Positions 16,091-22,282 of a DNA stretch of 22,282 nt are shown here, piece after piece; position 1 is the stretch's first letter; the number at the start of each line of letters is the position of its first letter. This DNA comes from Spirochaetaceae bacterium. Lineage in GTDB: Bacteria > Spirochaetota > Spirochaetia > Treponematales > Rectinemataceae. Both the position numbers and the translations under genes were made by a program. The stretch spans positions 1 to 22,282 of the forward strand of contig DMNL01000019.1 in the NCBI GenBank assembly GCA_003452735.1, given 5' to 3'. The notes under the pieces are model-generated. The model ran no database searches. It worked only from the letters and a program-made list of their open reading frames with translations, and was not told where the DNA came from.

Positions 16091-17077
16091 TTATGTACGA
16101 TCCTTGGAAATGCTAAATCTAACATTGATAATAACCGCTAATGCAATAACTAATCCAACAAAAGCATCTTGTACATAAGCATCAGTACCCATCAAAACTA
16201 GACCTGTTCTAACTTCAGCCATGATAAATGTACCGATAAAAGTACCCAGAATACTTCCTACCCCGCCAGACATCGAAGTTCCTCCAATGACTCCTGCAGC
16301 TATAGCCTCGAGTTCAAGACCGGAACCTTGAGTTGGCGTAACAGTCTTCAGAAAAGCAAGTGAGATAAGGGAAGACAAGCCTGCAGCAGCAGAGGTAATC
16401 ATGAAGCATGTCTTCTTAATGCTCATTGTCTTTATTCCAGAAAGATCAGCGGCAAGCCGATTATCACCCGTAGCAAACACTTTTACACCAAATGATGTTC
16501 TATGTAAGAGATAGAACGAAATCAATGTCCATGCTAAGAGCCAAAAGATCTGAACCGGAATATTGCCAAAAAGTTCAGCTCTGCCAAATGCATCAAAGAA
16601 AATAGAACTCTGGAGAAATGATATTGGCTGACCTTGGGATAGAACCATCGCAATACCGCGAAATATCATTTGAGTGGAAAGAGTTCCAATAAAAGAATTG
16701 ATCTTTGTCGTTGAAATGAGAGTACCATTAACGAAGCCCAGCAAAAGAGCAGTCAGAAATCCAATGAGCGCAGCTGGCCAAATATTGAATCCCATATTTT
16801 TGACTAATATTCCGGTAACGACTCCTGTTACCGCATATATTGCTCCTACTGAAAGATCAAATTCCCCAGAAATAATGAGCATTGTCATAGCCATGGCAAT
16901 TATGCCAAGCTGAGCAGTCTGCCGTAAAAGGTTGAAAAAATTATATGCAGTAAGAAAGACAGGCGAAGCAATCGTAAAAAATACCGCAATTAAGATTGCT
17001 GCAATAAGAACACCAATATCGCGCCCCAATACAATTCTAGATTTGTTCTTTTGATTCTTGGTCGCTGATTTGTTCAT
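16091..17077 (-). CDS. Simple-sugar ABC transporter permease (RbsC/XylH family)
   Basis: This 328-residue inner-membrane permease has about nine or ten hydrophobic segments. Family hallmarks are the GEFDLSVGAIYAVTGVVTGILV segment (about 69-90), GFVNGTLISTTKINSFIGTLSTQMIFRG, and the GLELEAIAAGVIGGTSMSGGVGSILGTFIG loop (about 256-286) that marks RbsC-like proteins. AAAGGA lies seven bases before the ATG. It starts 17 bases after the ATPase stop and completes the importer with the double ATPase and the binding protein. The sugar is not evident from sequence. Confidence 0.95.
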   Translation of the reverse strand: MNKSATKNQKNKSRIVLGRDIGVLIAAILIAVFFTIASPVFLTAYNFFNLLRQTAQLGIIAMAMTMLIISGEFDLSVGAIYAVTGVVTGILVKNMGFNIWPAALIGFLTALLLGFVNGTLISTTKINSFIGTLSTQMIFRGIAMVLSQGQPISFLQSSIFFDAFGRAELFGNIPVQIFWLLAWTLISFYLLHRTSFGVKVFATGDNRLAADLSGIKTMSIKKTCFMITSAAAGLSSLISLAFLKTVTPTQGSGLELEAIAAGVIGGTSMSGGVGSILGTFIGTFIMAEVRTGLVLMGTDAYVQDAFVGLVIALAVIINVRFSISKDRT

Positions 17078-17094
17078 TAGTTCATCCTTTCTAT

Positions 17095-18585
17095 CTAACT
17101 CATTGCATAAAAGAAAAGATTCTCCTTGGTCAAAGATTCCTTTTCAAGAATAATCTTTGCTCGACCTCGATTCATCACCAAAATTCTATCGCACATGATC
17201 AAAAGCTCTTCCATCTCTGATGATGCCATAATAATTGTACAACCCGCGCCTGCCATATCGAAGATAATTTTTGCAATCTCAGCCTTAGCTGCAATATCTA
17301 CACCTCGAGTTGGTTCATTCAGTACGAGAATCGATGGCGATAGGGCAAGCCATCGCGCAAGCATTGCTTTTTGTTGATTGCCCCCGCTCAAAGCAGATAT
17401 ATAATCTCTAGGATTAGAAATCTTTATTGAAAGTTTGGTAGCCATATTATTCGCTACCTTTATATAATCTTCCTCATTATAGCCAGTTAGATCTTTTGAT
17501 TGAGAAATACTCACAATTCCAATATTCTTTGCTATATTCAGGTCGGGGAAAATGCCCTTGGTTTTTCTGTCTTCGGGTAAGTAGCCAACACCTGCGGCTA
17601 TTGCTCTAGAGATGGTTATCCTCCCAAAATCATTACCTCGGATGACGACTGAACCTTTATCAGGTGGTGGCAATCCAAAAAGACTCGAAATGACTTCAGA
17701 TCTACCTGAACCTTGTAGGCCTGCAATACCAAAAACTTCACCTTTATGGACTGAAAAAGAAATATCTTCGTAAGATTTCGATAATGAAATCGATTTTGCC
17801 TCGAGAGCAATCTCTGCATCCGAAATATCCTTTGCAATGCGATGTCGCTCATCAATTGATCTTCCTGCGATAAGCCTTGATAATTCCTTTGCTGAAAATT
17901 CGGCTTTGTAGAGATGACCTACATTTTCACCATCTCGAAGAACAAAAATCTCGTCAGATAGTTCCATAAGTTCATCAAGCAGATGACTTACAAATATAAA
18001 GCCGATCCCTTGCTCATCCTTTAGTCTTCTTATTGAATCAAAAAGTCTTTCTACTTCCGGTGCAGACAATGCAGTCGTTGGCTCATCGAGAATCACTAAC
18101 TTTGCATTTCGAGACAACACTCTTACTAGAAGGGCCAATTGCTGTTCAGCAGCCGAGCATTCTCCAATTGGGACAGTGGGATCTATATCTTCGTCCAGGA
18201 ATTTTCTATACAATTCTATACAGCGATTATTCATTAATTTCCAATCAGGCCTTCCTCTCTGAGAGGGAATCATTGGGCCAAGAAACACATTTGCTGCAAT
18301 AGAAAGATGCGGGCAGATTGGAATTTCCTGGTGAAAAACGCTTATCCCTAGAGATTCTGCATTAGAGACATCATGCGGCTTATATGGTTTTCCTTGATAG
18401 CTCATCTCTCCTGAATCATAAGAAAGAGCACCGCAGATTATCCTGACCAGTGTCGATTTGCCTGCGCCATTCTCGCCAGCCAGACCGATAATTTCTTTTG
18501 GTGAAATATCTAAAGATACATTTCTCAGGGCATGAATATTGCCAAAATGCTTTGAGATATTTTGTACAGATAATAAACTCTGCAA
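17095..18585 (-). CDS. Simple-sugar ABC transporter double ATPase (RbsA/MglA family)
   Basis: This protein of about 496 residues fuses two ATPase domains. The first has Walker A GENGAGKST, an atypical signature CSAAEQQ and Walker B LVILDEPTTALS. The second has the degenerate Walker A GLQGSGRSE, signature LSGGNQQKAMLARWL and Walker B ILVLNEPTRGVD. Degeneracy in one half is normal here, and Asn in place of Asp in that last motif occurs in relatives. I chose the TTG at 18583-18585, because AAGGAG sits six bases upstream of it and would itself lie inside the coding region if the in-frame ATG at 18603 were used; that ATG has no ribosome site. The difference is six residues. Confidence 0.94.
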   Translation of the reverse strand: MQSLLSVQNISKHFGNIHALRNVSLDISPKEIIGLAGENGAGKSTLVRIICGALSYDSGEMSYQGKPYKPHDVSNAESLGISVFHQEIPICPHLSIAANVFLGPMIPSQRGRPDWKLMNNRCIELYRKFLDEDIDPTVPIGECSAAEQQLALLVRVLSRNAKLVILDEPTTALSAPEVERLFDSIRRLKDEQGIGFIFVSHLLDELMELSDEIFVLRDGENVGHLYKAEFSAKELSRLIAGRSIDERHRIAKDISDAEIALEAKSISLSKSYEDISFSVHKGEVFGIAGLQGSGRSEVISSLFGLPPPDKGSVVIRGNDFGRITISRAIAAGVGYLPEDRKTKGIFPDLNIAKNIGIVSISQSKDLTGYNEEDYIKVANNMATKLSIKISNPRDYISALSGGNQQKAMLARWLALSPSILVLNEPTRGVDIAAKAEIAKIIFDMAGAGCTIIMASSEMEELLIMCDRILVMNRGRAKIILEKESLTKENLFFYAMS

Positions 18586-18621
18586 TACAATCTCCTTCCT
18601 CATCGATGAATTGGTCTGGTG

Positions 18622-18651
18622 CGGAGACAGTACTTCAAAGCACCGTCTCCG
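18622..18651 (-). terminator. Strong stem-loop between sugar-binding protein and double ATPase
   Basis: Arms 18622-18634 and 18639-18651 form a 13-base-pair stem with a four-base loop. Two of the pairs are G-U in the minus-strand RNA and would be mismatches in the plus-strand RNA, supporting a role in the operon transcript. It starts 36 bases after the binding-protein stop. There is no T-run directly after it, so it likely protects or uncouples the upstream message rather than ending it fully. Confidence 0.7.
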
Positions 18652-18687
18652 AATGAAAGAGCTAGTTCTTATGACAACAAACGAATT

Positions 18688-19635
18688 CTAGCGATAGCCT
18701 TCAGCCGCAAGTTTCATGACTTCATTTACGTTTTCGGCTGTGACAGGTGCAATACCAGTATTGATATCGCATGGAGTAAGATTGAACTTCTTAAGAAGAT
18801 AAAGCTCCATAACACCCTGGAACCCTTGGAGATACGGTTGTTGATCAATAGTAAACTGCATATTACCTTTTTGAATGGCAACAAGTTCATCTGTGACAAG
18901 GTCGAAACCACCTGCCATAACTTTGCCCTTCAGGCGATCTCTCTCGATAATCTGGGCGATTGCACTCCCCGTTACCTCTTCAACTCCAAACATGCCCTTT
19001 ATATTTGGATTTGCTTGCAAGGCGCTAGAAATAAGGCTGACTGCCCGAACCATATCAGTACCCGTTGCAACCACTCTATATTTGAATTTTCCTCCTTGAG
19101 CATCCAGTACATCTTTAATGCCGCGAATCCTATCTTCAAGGTTCTCCGCACCTGCAGTATGGGTTGTCAAAAGCACATCTCCACCATTTGGTAGCAGTTT
19201 TACTATCTGCATTCCCATAGAGCGCCCAGCTTCGTAGTTTCCTTGCCCAATATAAGCAAGCCTTCCACTTTCTGGAGCGTCCGCATTTATGGCAATAACA
19301 GGTATGCCTTTTGACATCGCCTCTTTGACTACCGCGTTGAATGCATTTGCATCGGGCATTGTCATGGCAATACCATCGACCTTCTGCGCAATCGCCGATT
19401 TTACAAATTCAACCTGTTGCTGAATATCAAAACCAGTTGGGCCGGTATATACCACATCTGCTCCGATAAGCTTGCCTGCATCTTCAGCGCCTTTTCTAAC
19501 TGGAACAAAAAATGGAACAGCAGTTGCATGGGTAATAACTACAAATTTATACCGTTTCTGAGCCTGTGCACCAACGGTACCTATTGTTCCGGCTATAAGC
19601 AACATAGCTATGAATACTGAAAGTACTCTTTTCAT
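18688..19635 (-). CDS. Periplasmic simple-sugar-binding protein (RbsB-like, Peripla_BP_4)
   Basis: This 315-residue protein has a Sec signal peptide (MKRVLSVFIAMLLIAGTIGTVGAQA, cleavage near 23-25, no lipobox). The two-lobed sugar-binding fold starts YKFVVITHATAVPFFVPVRKG, with DGIAMTMPDANAF, GIPVIAINADAPESGRLAYIGQGNYEAGRSMG, VMAGGFDLVTDELVAI and the FTIDQQPYLQGFQGVMEL segment, all usual for RbsB/XylF-type proteins. It is the first gene of the sugar operon, and an AGGAGG five bases before the ATG suggests strong translation. The long leader upstream carries two hairpins and an operator. The residues do not let me name the sugar. Confidence 0.95.
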   Translation of the reverse strand: MKRVLSVFIAMLLIAGTIGTVGAQAQKRYKFVVITHATAVPFFVPVRKGAEDAGKLIGADVVYTGPTGFDIQQQVEFVKSAIAQKVDGIAMTMPDANAFNAVVKEAMSKGIPVIAINADAPESGRLAYIGQGNYEAGRSMGMQIVKLLPNGGDVLLTTHTAGAENLEDRIRGIKDVLDAQGGKFKYRVVATGTDMVRAVSLISSALQANPNIKGMFGVEEVTGSAIAQIIERDRLKGKVMAGGFDLVTDELVAIQKGNMQFTIDQQPYLQGFQGVMELYLLKKFNLTPCDINTGIAPVTAENVNEVMKLAAEGYR

Positions 19636-19662
19636 AATGTCCTCCTCTCGCCCTATGATTTT

Positions 19663-19683
19663 ATGATCCTAAAACAGGATCAT
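19663..19683 (-). promoter_or_regulatory. Leader hairpin ahead of the sugar-binding-protein ribosome site
   Basis: ATGATCCT (19663-19670) and AGGATCAT (19676-19683) form a perfect eight-base-pair stem with a five-base loop in the leader RNA, ending about 20 bases before the AGGAGG. It could stabilise the message or affect translation; it has no T-run and is not a terminator. Confidence 0.5.
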
Positions 19684-19761
19684 GTTAATCAACCATAAAT
19701 CATAAGCATCTAATCGAATCAAAGATGTCAGGAAGACCTATTAAATGCCTAAGAACCTTCG

Positions 19762-19793
19762 ATGGCTGAAATTCTAAAAACGTTTTCAGCCAT
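19762..19793 (-). promoter_or_regulatory. Nested operator of the sugar operon: LacI/cre-like palindrome inside a longer inverted repeat
   Basis: Perfect ten-base arms ATGGCTGAAA (19762-19771) and TTTCAGCCAT (19784-19793) enclose 12 bases. Overlapping the right arm is AAAACGTTTT (19777-19786), a perfect palindrome with central CG. The 14-base site 19775-19788 matches the catabolite-responsive-element consensus TGNAANCGNTTNCA at all but one defined position. The block begins at the predicted transcription start, so a LacI-family repressor bound here would block transcription. Confidence 0.6.
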
Positions 19794-19799
19794 GTAAGC

Positions 19800-19828
19800 A
19801 TTTTCCTTCATGATGTATAATCTGTCAA
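19800..19828 (-). promoter_or_regulatory. Promoter of the simple-sugar ABC operon
   Basis: On the minus strand, a perfect -35 TTGACA (19823-19828) lies 17 bases from -10 GAAAAT (19800-19805, four of six matches). The start of transcription would be near 19793, giving a leader of about 158 bases that begins with the inverted repeat at 19762-19793. Confidence 0.65.
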
Positions 19829-19843
19829 GAAAAAATGATTATT

Positions 19844-19896
19844 TTTACACAAATTTGCGTGCAAGCTGATCGCTTTTGCACAAATTGATAATGCAC
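19844..19896 (+). repeat. Two copies of the TTT(A/G)CACAAA...TGCA motif upstream of the sugar promoter
   Basis: TTTACACAAA followed six bases later by TGCAA (19844-19864), and TTTGCACAAA followed seven bases later by TGCAC (19875-19896), lie upstream of the sugar-operon -35. A third copy is at 16055-16076. The first includes TTGCGTGCAA (19855-19864), itself a small palindrome. The position fits an activator or second repressor. Confidence 0.4.
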
Positions 19897-20056
19897 AACT
19901 TGCTGCATTATCATATTGCAACTTTTCCTTTCTATGTCTGCCTTTTGCCTGCTTTCTGCATTACAGACATACCTCTCTAGATAATCTATGATAATTTCAA
20001 AAATATGGCCTCCATAGAGCTTTCGCTAGATTGGCAATTTAAATTATGATCATTGC

Positions 20057-20419
20057 ATGACAATACCACATATCGAAGCAATCATGCCTGCTTGGCAGGA
20101 TGAGTTCGGAGCTAGCATTACGGTAATCGGGTGCAATTATGAGATTCTCTATATGAACGAAAAATCAGCCATGTCCAATGCTAAATGGGGAGGTAAGGCT
20201 CTTATAGGTCAGGATGTCCGAGCCTGCCACCAACAGAGCTCCGTGCGTCTTATCGAGCATATTCTCGAAACTGGTGAACCCCACACTTATACAATAGAAA
20301 AACAAGGTGTTAAAAAATTCATCTACCAAGCGCCTTGGCGTGAGCAAGGAAGTATTGCTGGCGTTGTCGAGCTTTCGATCGAGATTCCCGCAGAGATACC
20401 GCATTATATACGAAGCTAA
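20057..20419 (+). CDS. Stand-alone PAS-domain protein
   Basis: This 120-residue protein is a single PAS fold and nothing else: DEFGASITVIGCNYEILYMNEKSA (first strands), GGKALIGQDVRACHQQSSVRLIEHIL (helical middle), and YTIEKQGVKKFIYQAPWREQGSIAGVVELSIEIP (last three strands). The LIGQDVRACHQ and KKFIYQAPW segments recall small single-domain PAS proteins seen in many anaerobes, whose role is largely unknown. There is no output domain, membrane segment or signal peptide, so it would act by binding a small ligand or a partner. No good ribosome site precedes the ATG. It lies between the sugar operon (divergent) and the IclR gene, 175 bases from the latter. Confidence 0.8.
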   Translation: MTIPHIEAIMPAWQDEFGASITVIGCNYEILYMNEKSAMSNAKWGGKALIGQDVRACHQQSSVRLIEHILETGEPHTYTIEKQGVKKFIYQAPWREQGSIAGVVELSIEIPAEIPHYIRS

Positions 20420-20514
20420 TCGAAGCCGCGATAAAATTTTTTAGGATAAATAGGCGCAATAGCGCTCGATAAATCGCCAGCTCCCCCACAAGCTATTTTT
20501 GACGGAAATTTTTC

Positions 20515-20543
20515 TTGACAACGTTCAATTCCCATGAGACAAT
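20515..20543 (+). promoter_or_regulatory. Promoter of the IclR-aldolase operon
   Basis: A perfect -35 TTGACA (20515-20520) lies 17 bases from -10 GACAAT (20538-20543, four of six matches). Transcription would start near 20550, inside the palindromic operator. A TATAAA at 20547-20552 is an alternative -10 with a poorer -35. Confidence 0.6.
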
Positions 20544-20546
20544 TCA

Positions 20547-20571
20547 TATAAAGGAACGCTGTTCCTATATA
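20547..20571 (+). promoter_or_regulatory. Palindromic operator, probably for the IclR regulator
   Basis: Arms AGGAAC (20552-20557) and GTTCCT (20561-20566) flank a three-base centre. After one mismatched pair, the symmetry continues with TATA on both sides, so ten of eleven arm positions match. It covers the predicted transcription start and lies 24 bases before the IclR start codon, pointing to autorepression and control of the downstream aldolase. Confidence 0.7.
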
Positions 20572-20594
20572 TGAACAAGTTTACAGAGATTTGA

Positions 20595-21374
20595 ATGGCA
20601 CAGGTCAATTCTGTTCGAAAAGCTCTGGCAATCCTCGATCTTCTTTCCGATGGAGAAAAGCGCAGTCTATCAGACATTGCGCGCGAGCTATCTCTTGCAA
20701 AAAGCACCGCATCCAACCTGCTTGAAACACTTACTAGCCAAAGAGTATTGGAGCGCAATCGTGAATCTGGCTTTTATTCACTCGGCATTAGGCTTATTGA
20801 ACTAGGTTATTGCACACAAACCGGACATGAACTGGTGCGAATTGCAGCCCCTTTCCTGCGCGGCCTCAATCAACGCTTCGACGAAACAGTACACCTTGTT
20901 TTGCTCGATCGAGATGAAGTGCTCTATATAGATTGTATTGAGTCGCATCAAAGACTTCGAACCTATTCGGTTATCGGTGTTCGCGCGCCACTCCATTGCA
21001 CATCGGTTGGCAAAGCTATTCTAGCCTTTTTGCCAGATTCTGAGATACGGCGTATCATCATAAGAAAGGGCTTGCCGTCATTTACATCTAATACAATAAC
21101 GACCGAAGAACGTCTCTGGAAAGAAATTGAACTCATTCGCGAACAAGGCTACGCAATCGACGACATGGAACATGAGGATCATCTGCGCTGTGTCGGAGCC
21201 CCCATTTTCAATGTGGAAGCTAAGGTCTTTGCATCTGTCAGCCTATCGGGTCCTGCCGAAAGAAATACGTTAAAACGCCTAGAATCGATAGCTCCAGCCC
21301 TCTTAGAGGCAACAACAGAGATATCACACCGCCTTGGATATCGAAACAAGGATCTTAGCCGGTTAGGCAGCTAG
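20595..21374 (+). CDS. IclR family transcriptional regulator
   Basis: This 259-residue regulator has an N-terminal winged helix-turn-helix (about 5-65: VRKALAILDLLSDGEKRSLSDIARELSLAKSTASNLLETL) and a C-terminal effector domain with the family pattern APFLRGLNQRFDETVHLVLLDRDEVLYID, RAPLHCTSVGKAILAFL, and GYAIDDMEHEDHLRCVGAPIFN. Length is normal for the family. IclR proteins sense small acids and control sugar-acid, aromatic and glyoxylate pathways. It lies 29 bases before an aldolase gene, so the two are likely cotranscribed. The ATG has only a weak ribosome site. Confidence 0.95.
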   Translation: MAQVNSVRKALAILDLLSDGEKRSLSDIARELSLAKSTASNLLETLTSQRVLERNRESGFYSLGIRLIELGYCTQTGHELVRIAAPFLRGLNQRFDETVHLVLLDRDEVLYIDCIESHQRLRTYSVIGVRAPLHCTSVGKAILAFLPDSEIRRIIIRKGLPSFTSNTITTEERLWKEIELIREQGYAIDDMEHEDHLRCVGAPIFNVEAKVFASVSLSGPAERNTLKRLESIAPALLEATTEISHRLGYRNKDLSRLGS

Positions 21375-21403
21375 ATAGTGCAATCAGTTTTGAGGAGGTC
21401 TTT

Positions 21404-22282
21404 ATGGCAAAATTTGTTAAGGAACGCTATGGAAGGATATTGATTCCTCTGCTTACACCCTTCTGCGAAGATGGGAGCGTAGACTATGAAAGAACCGCTG
21501 CGCTTGCCGAGTTCATAATTGATCAAAAAAAAGGTGATAGTCTTGTTCTTTCGGGATCGACAGGCGAATTTTATGCTATGTCATTTGATGAAAGGGTAAG
21601 GTTATTCGAAACAGTCAAAGACAAAGTTGGCGATCGAATCCCCATAATAGCAGGCGTCGGAGCAGCCTCTACCATCGAGACAATTCAGCTAGCAAAAATA
21701 GCTGAAAAAATCGGTTTCGAAACGGTGATGATCGTAGCTCCTTATTATACAAAGCCAAATCAAGAAGAGTTATATCGCCATTTTATGCAGGTAGCTACAT
21801 CTGTATCCCTCAACATACTCTTATACAATATTCCTATCTATACGGGTGTCAATATCGAACCAACCACGGTAAGCCGCCTTGCAAAACAGCCTAATATAGT
21901 CGGAATAAAAGAAGAAGCCGAACTGAATCCCAAACAGATCACAGCCTTTTTAAATTCCACACCTGAAAATTTCGTCATCTACAATGGCGATGATACTATG
22001 ATCCTCGAAGCTTATGCCCAAGGTGGCGAAAAACGCATAGGTGGCGTTGTTTCGGGATCATCTCATATTATCGGGCACCTAATAAGATCTATGATTGAAG
22101 ATTTTCTAGCAGGGAAAGTACAAGCAGCAGCAGAGCAGCAGCAGAAAATTTATCCTTTCCTGAAGAGCATGGGTCAAAATAAAAGGACCAATGCCGCACC
22201 GCTTCTTAAGGAAGCGCTTAGACTTTATGGATTCGATGCTGGGTACCCTCGCGCACCACTCATGTGTGGAACTCCAGAGGAG
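21404..22282 (+). CDS. DapA-superfamily aldolase/dehydratase, cut by the right edge
   Basis: Translation gives 293 residues with no stop before the edge; the family is usually 290-310, so little is missing. It starts MAKFVKERYGRILIPLLTPF, has the GSTGE pocket motif (51-55), Tyr141 in YNIPIYTG, and the Schiff-base Lys169 in VGIKEEAE. In true dihydrodipicolinate synthase the YNVPSRTG motif supplies an arginine that binds the substrate carboxylate; here that position is Tyr146. A lysine-biosynthesis role is therefore unlikely, and a 2-keto-acid aldolase or sugar-acid dehydratase under IclR control is more plausible. GAGGAGG lies five bases before the ATG. I infer a cytoplasmic catabolic enzyme; the substrate is unknown. 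Confidence 0.93.
   Translation, partial: MAKFVKERYGRILIPLLTPFCEDGSVDYERTAALAEFIIDQKKGDSLVLSGSTGEFYAMSFDERVRLFETVKDKVGDRIPIIAGVGAASTIETIQLAKIAEKIGFETVMIVAPYYTKPNQEELYRHFMQVATSVSLNILLYNIPIYTGVNIEPTTVSRLAKQPNIVGIKEEAELNPKQITAFLNSTPENFVIYNGDDTMILEAYAQGGEKRIGGVVSGSSHIIGHLIRSMIEDFLAGKVQAAAEQQQKIYPFLKSMGQNKRTNAAPLLKEALRLYGFDAGYPRAPLMCGTPEE

Larger units (their letters stand above)
19636..20056 (-). other. 421-base intergenic region with promoter, operator and several inverted repeats
   Basis: This gap separates the divergent sugar operon and PAS gene. Beyond the promoter, operator, leader hairpin and repeat entries listed separately, it holds three more inverted repeats: a perfect ten-base pair of arms TGATAATGCA and TGCATTATCA (19886-19895 and 19904-19913), TATGTCTG with CAGACATA (19933-19940 and 19964-19971), and TATGG with CCATA (20004-20016). 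I see no open reading frame or RNA gene in it and no convincing promoter for the PAS gene. Confidence 0.6.

Noticed and set aside
16813-16833. Inverted repeat CGGTAAC/GTTACCG inside the sugar permease gene
   Set aside because: It lies in codons for a repeated Val-Thr-Gly pattern (VTGVVTG) and is best explained by coding constraint.
18619-19194. 191-residue reading frame on the plus strand, opposite the sugar-binding protein
   Set aside because: It is fully antisense to a clear RbsB-type gene, has no ribosome site and its translation shows no family features.
20420-20514. Possible terminator after the PAS gene
   Set aside because: Short GC-rich symmetric pieces and an ATTTTT stretch occur, but I could not build a convincing stem next to the T-run.
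1-22282. CRISPR arrays, insertion sequences, tRNA or rRNA genes, phage or defence genes
   Set aside because: No regularly spaced repeats, transposase or integrase motifs, or RNA gene signatures were seen on either strand.

Overview
The window is from a mid-GC bacterium, roughly low-to-mid 40s % GC by eye. All three solute-binding proteins and the small TPR protein start with a Sec signal peptide that lacks a lipobox cysteine. They therefore look like soluble periplasmic proteins, which points to a diderm (Gram-negative-type) cell. Protein style, including a TatT-like TPR protein and several ABC uptake operons, fits a fermentative host-associated or sediment spirochaete. That assignment is an inference, because no rRNA or other marker gene is present.

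Region 1 (1-8381, minus strand) is one long operon read right to left. It encodes an RpiR/MurR-type regulator, an isoaspartyl dipeptidase (IadA), an M55 D-aminopeptidase (DppA), an oligopeptide-binding protein, and the DppB, DppC, DppD and DppF transporter parts; the last runs off the left edge. A near-consensus promoter lies ahead of the regulator. The set looks like a pathway to import and hydrolyse peptides with unusual bonds (beta-aspartyl or D-residues).

Region 2 (8425-10288) holds a small secreted TPR protein on the plus strand, then a convergent ComEC-like metallo-beta-lactamase-fold hydrolase on the minus strand. The hydrolase promoter overlaps, at its -35 element, the promoter of the next operon.

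Region 3 (10282-15314, plus strand) encodes a LacI-type regulator, a family-1 solute-binding protein, a fused two-domain permease and an ATPase, all of the Fbp/Afu architecture. The binding protein lacks the paired tyrosines of ferric-binding proteins and carries a Gly-His-Asp motif in that area. Together with the LacI regulator this suggests an organic anion or phosphorylated sugar rather than iron. A GNAT acetyltransferase (minus strand) follows.

Region 4 (16091-19828, minus strand) is a ribose/simple-sugar type ABC operon: binding protein, double ATPase, permease. Its leader holds a LacI-type palindrome nested in a longer inverted repeat placed at the predicted transcription start. The 421-base gap upstream is rich in inverted repeats.

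Region 5 (20057-22282, plus strand) holds a stand-alone PAS-domain protein, then an IclR regulator with a clear palindromic operator at its own promoter, then a DapA-superfamily aldolase cut by the right edge.

A shared theme is that each of the three ABC operons has an RNA stem-loop just after the binding-protein gene, as expected for making the binding protein in excess over the membrane parts. I did not find an obviously new defence or mobile system; the most interesting content is regulatory architecture and the substrates of the three transporters.
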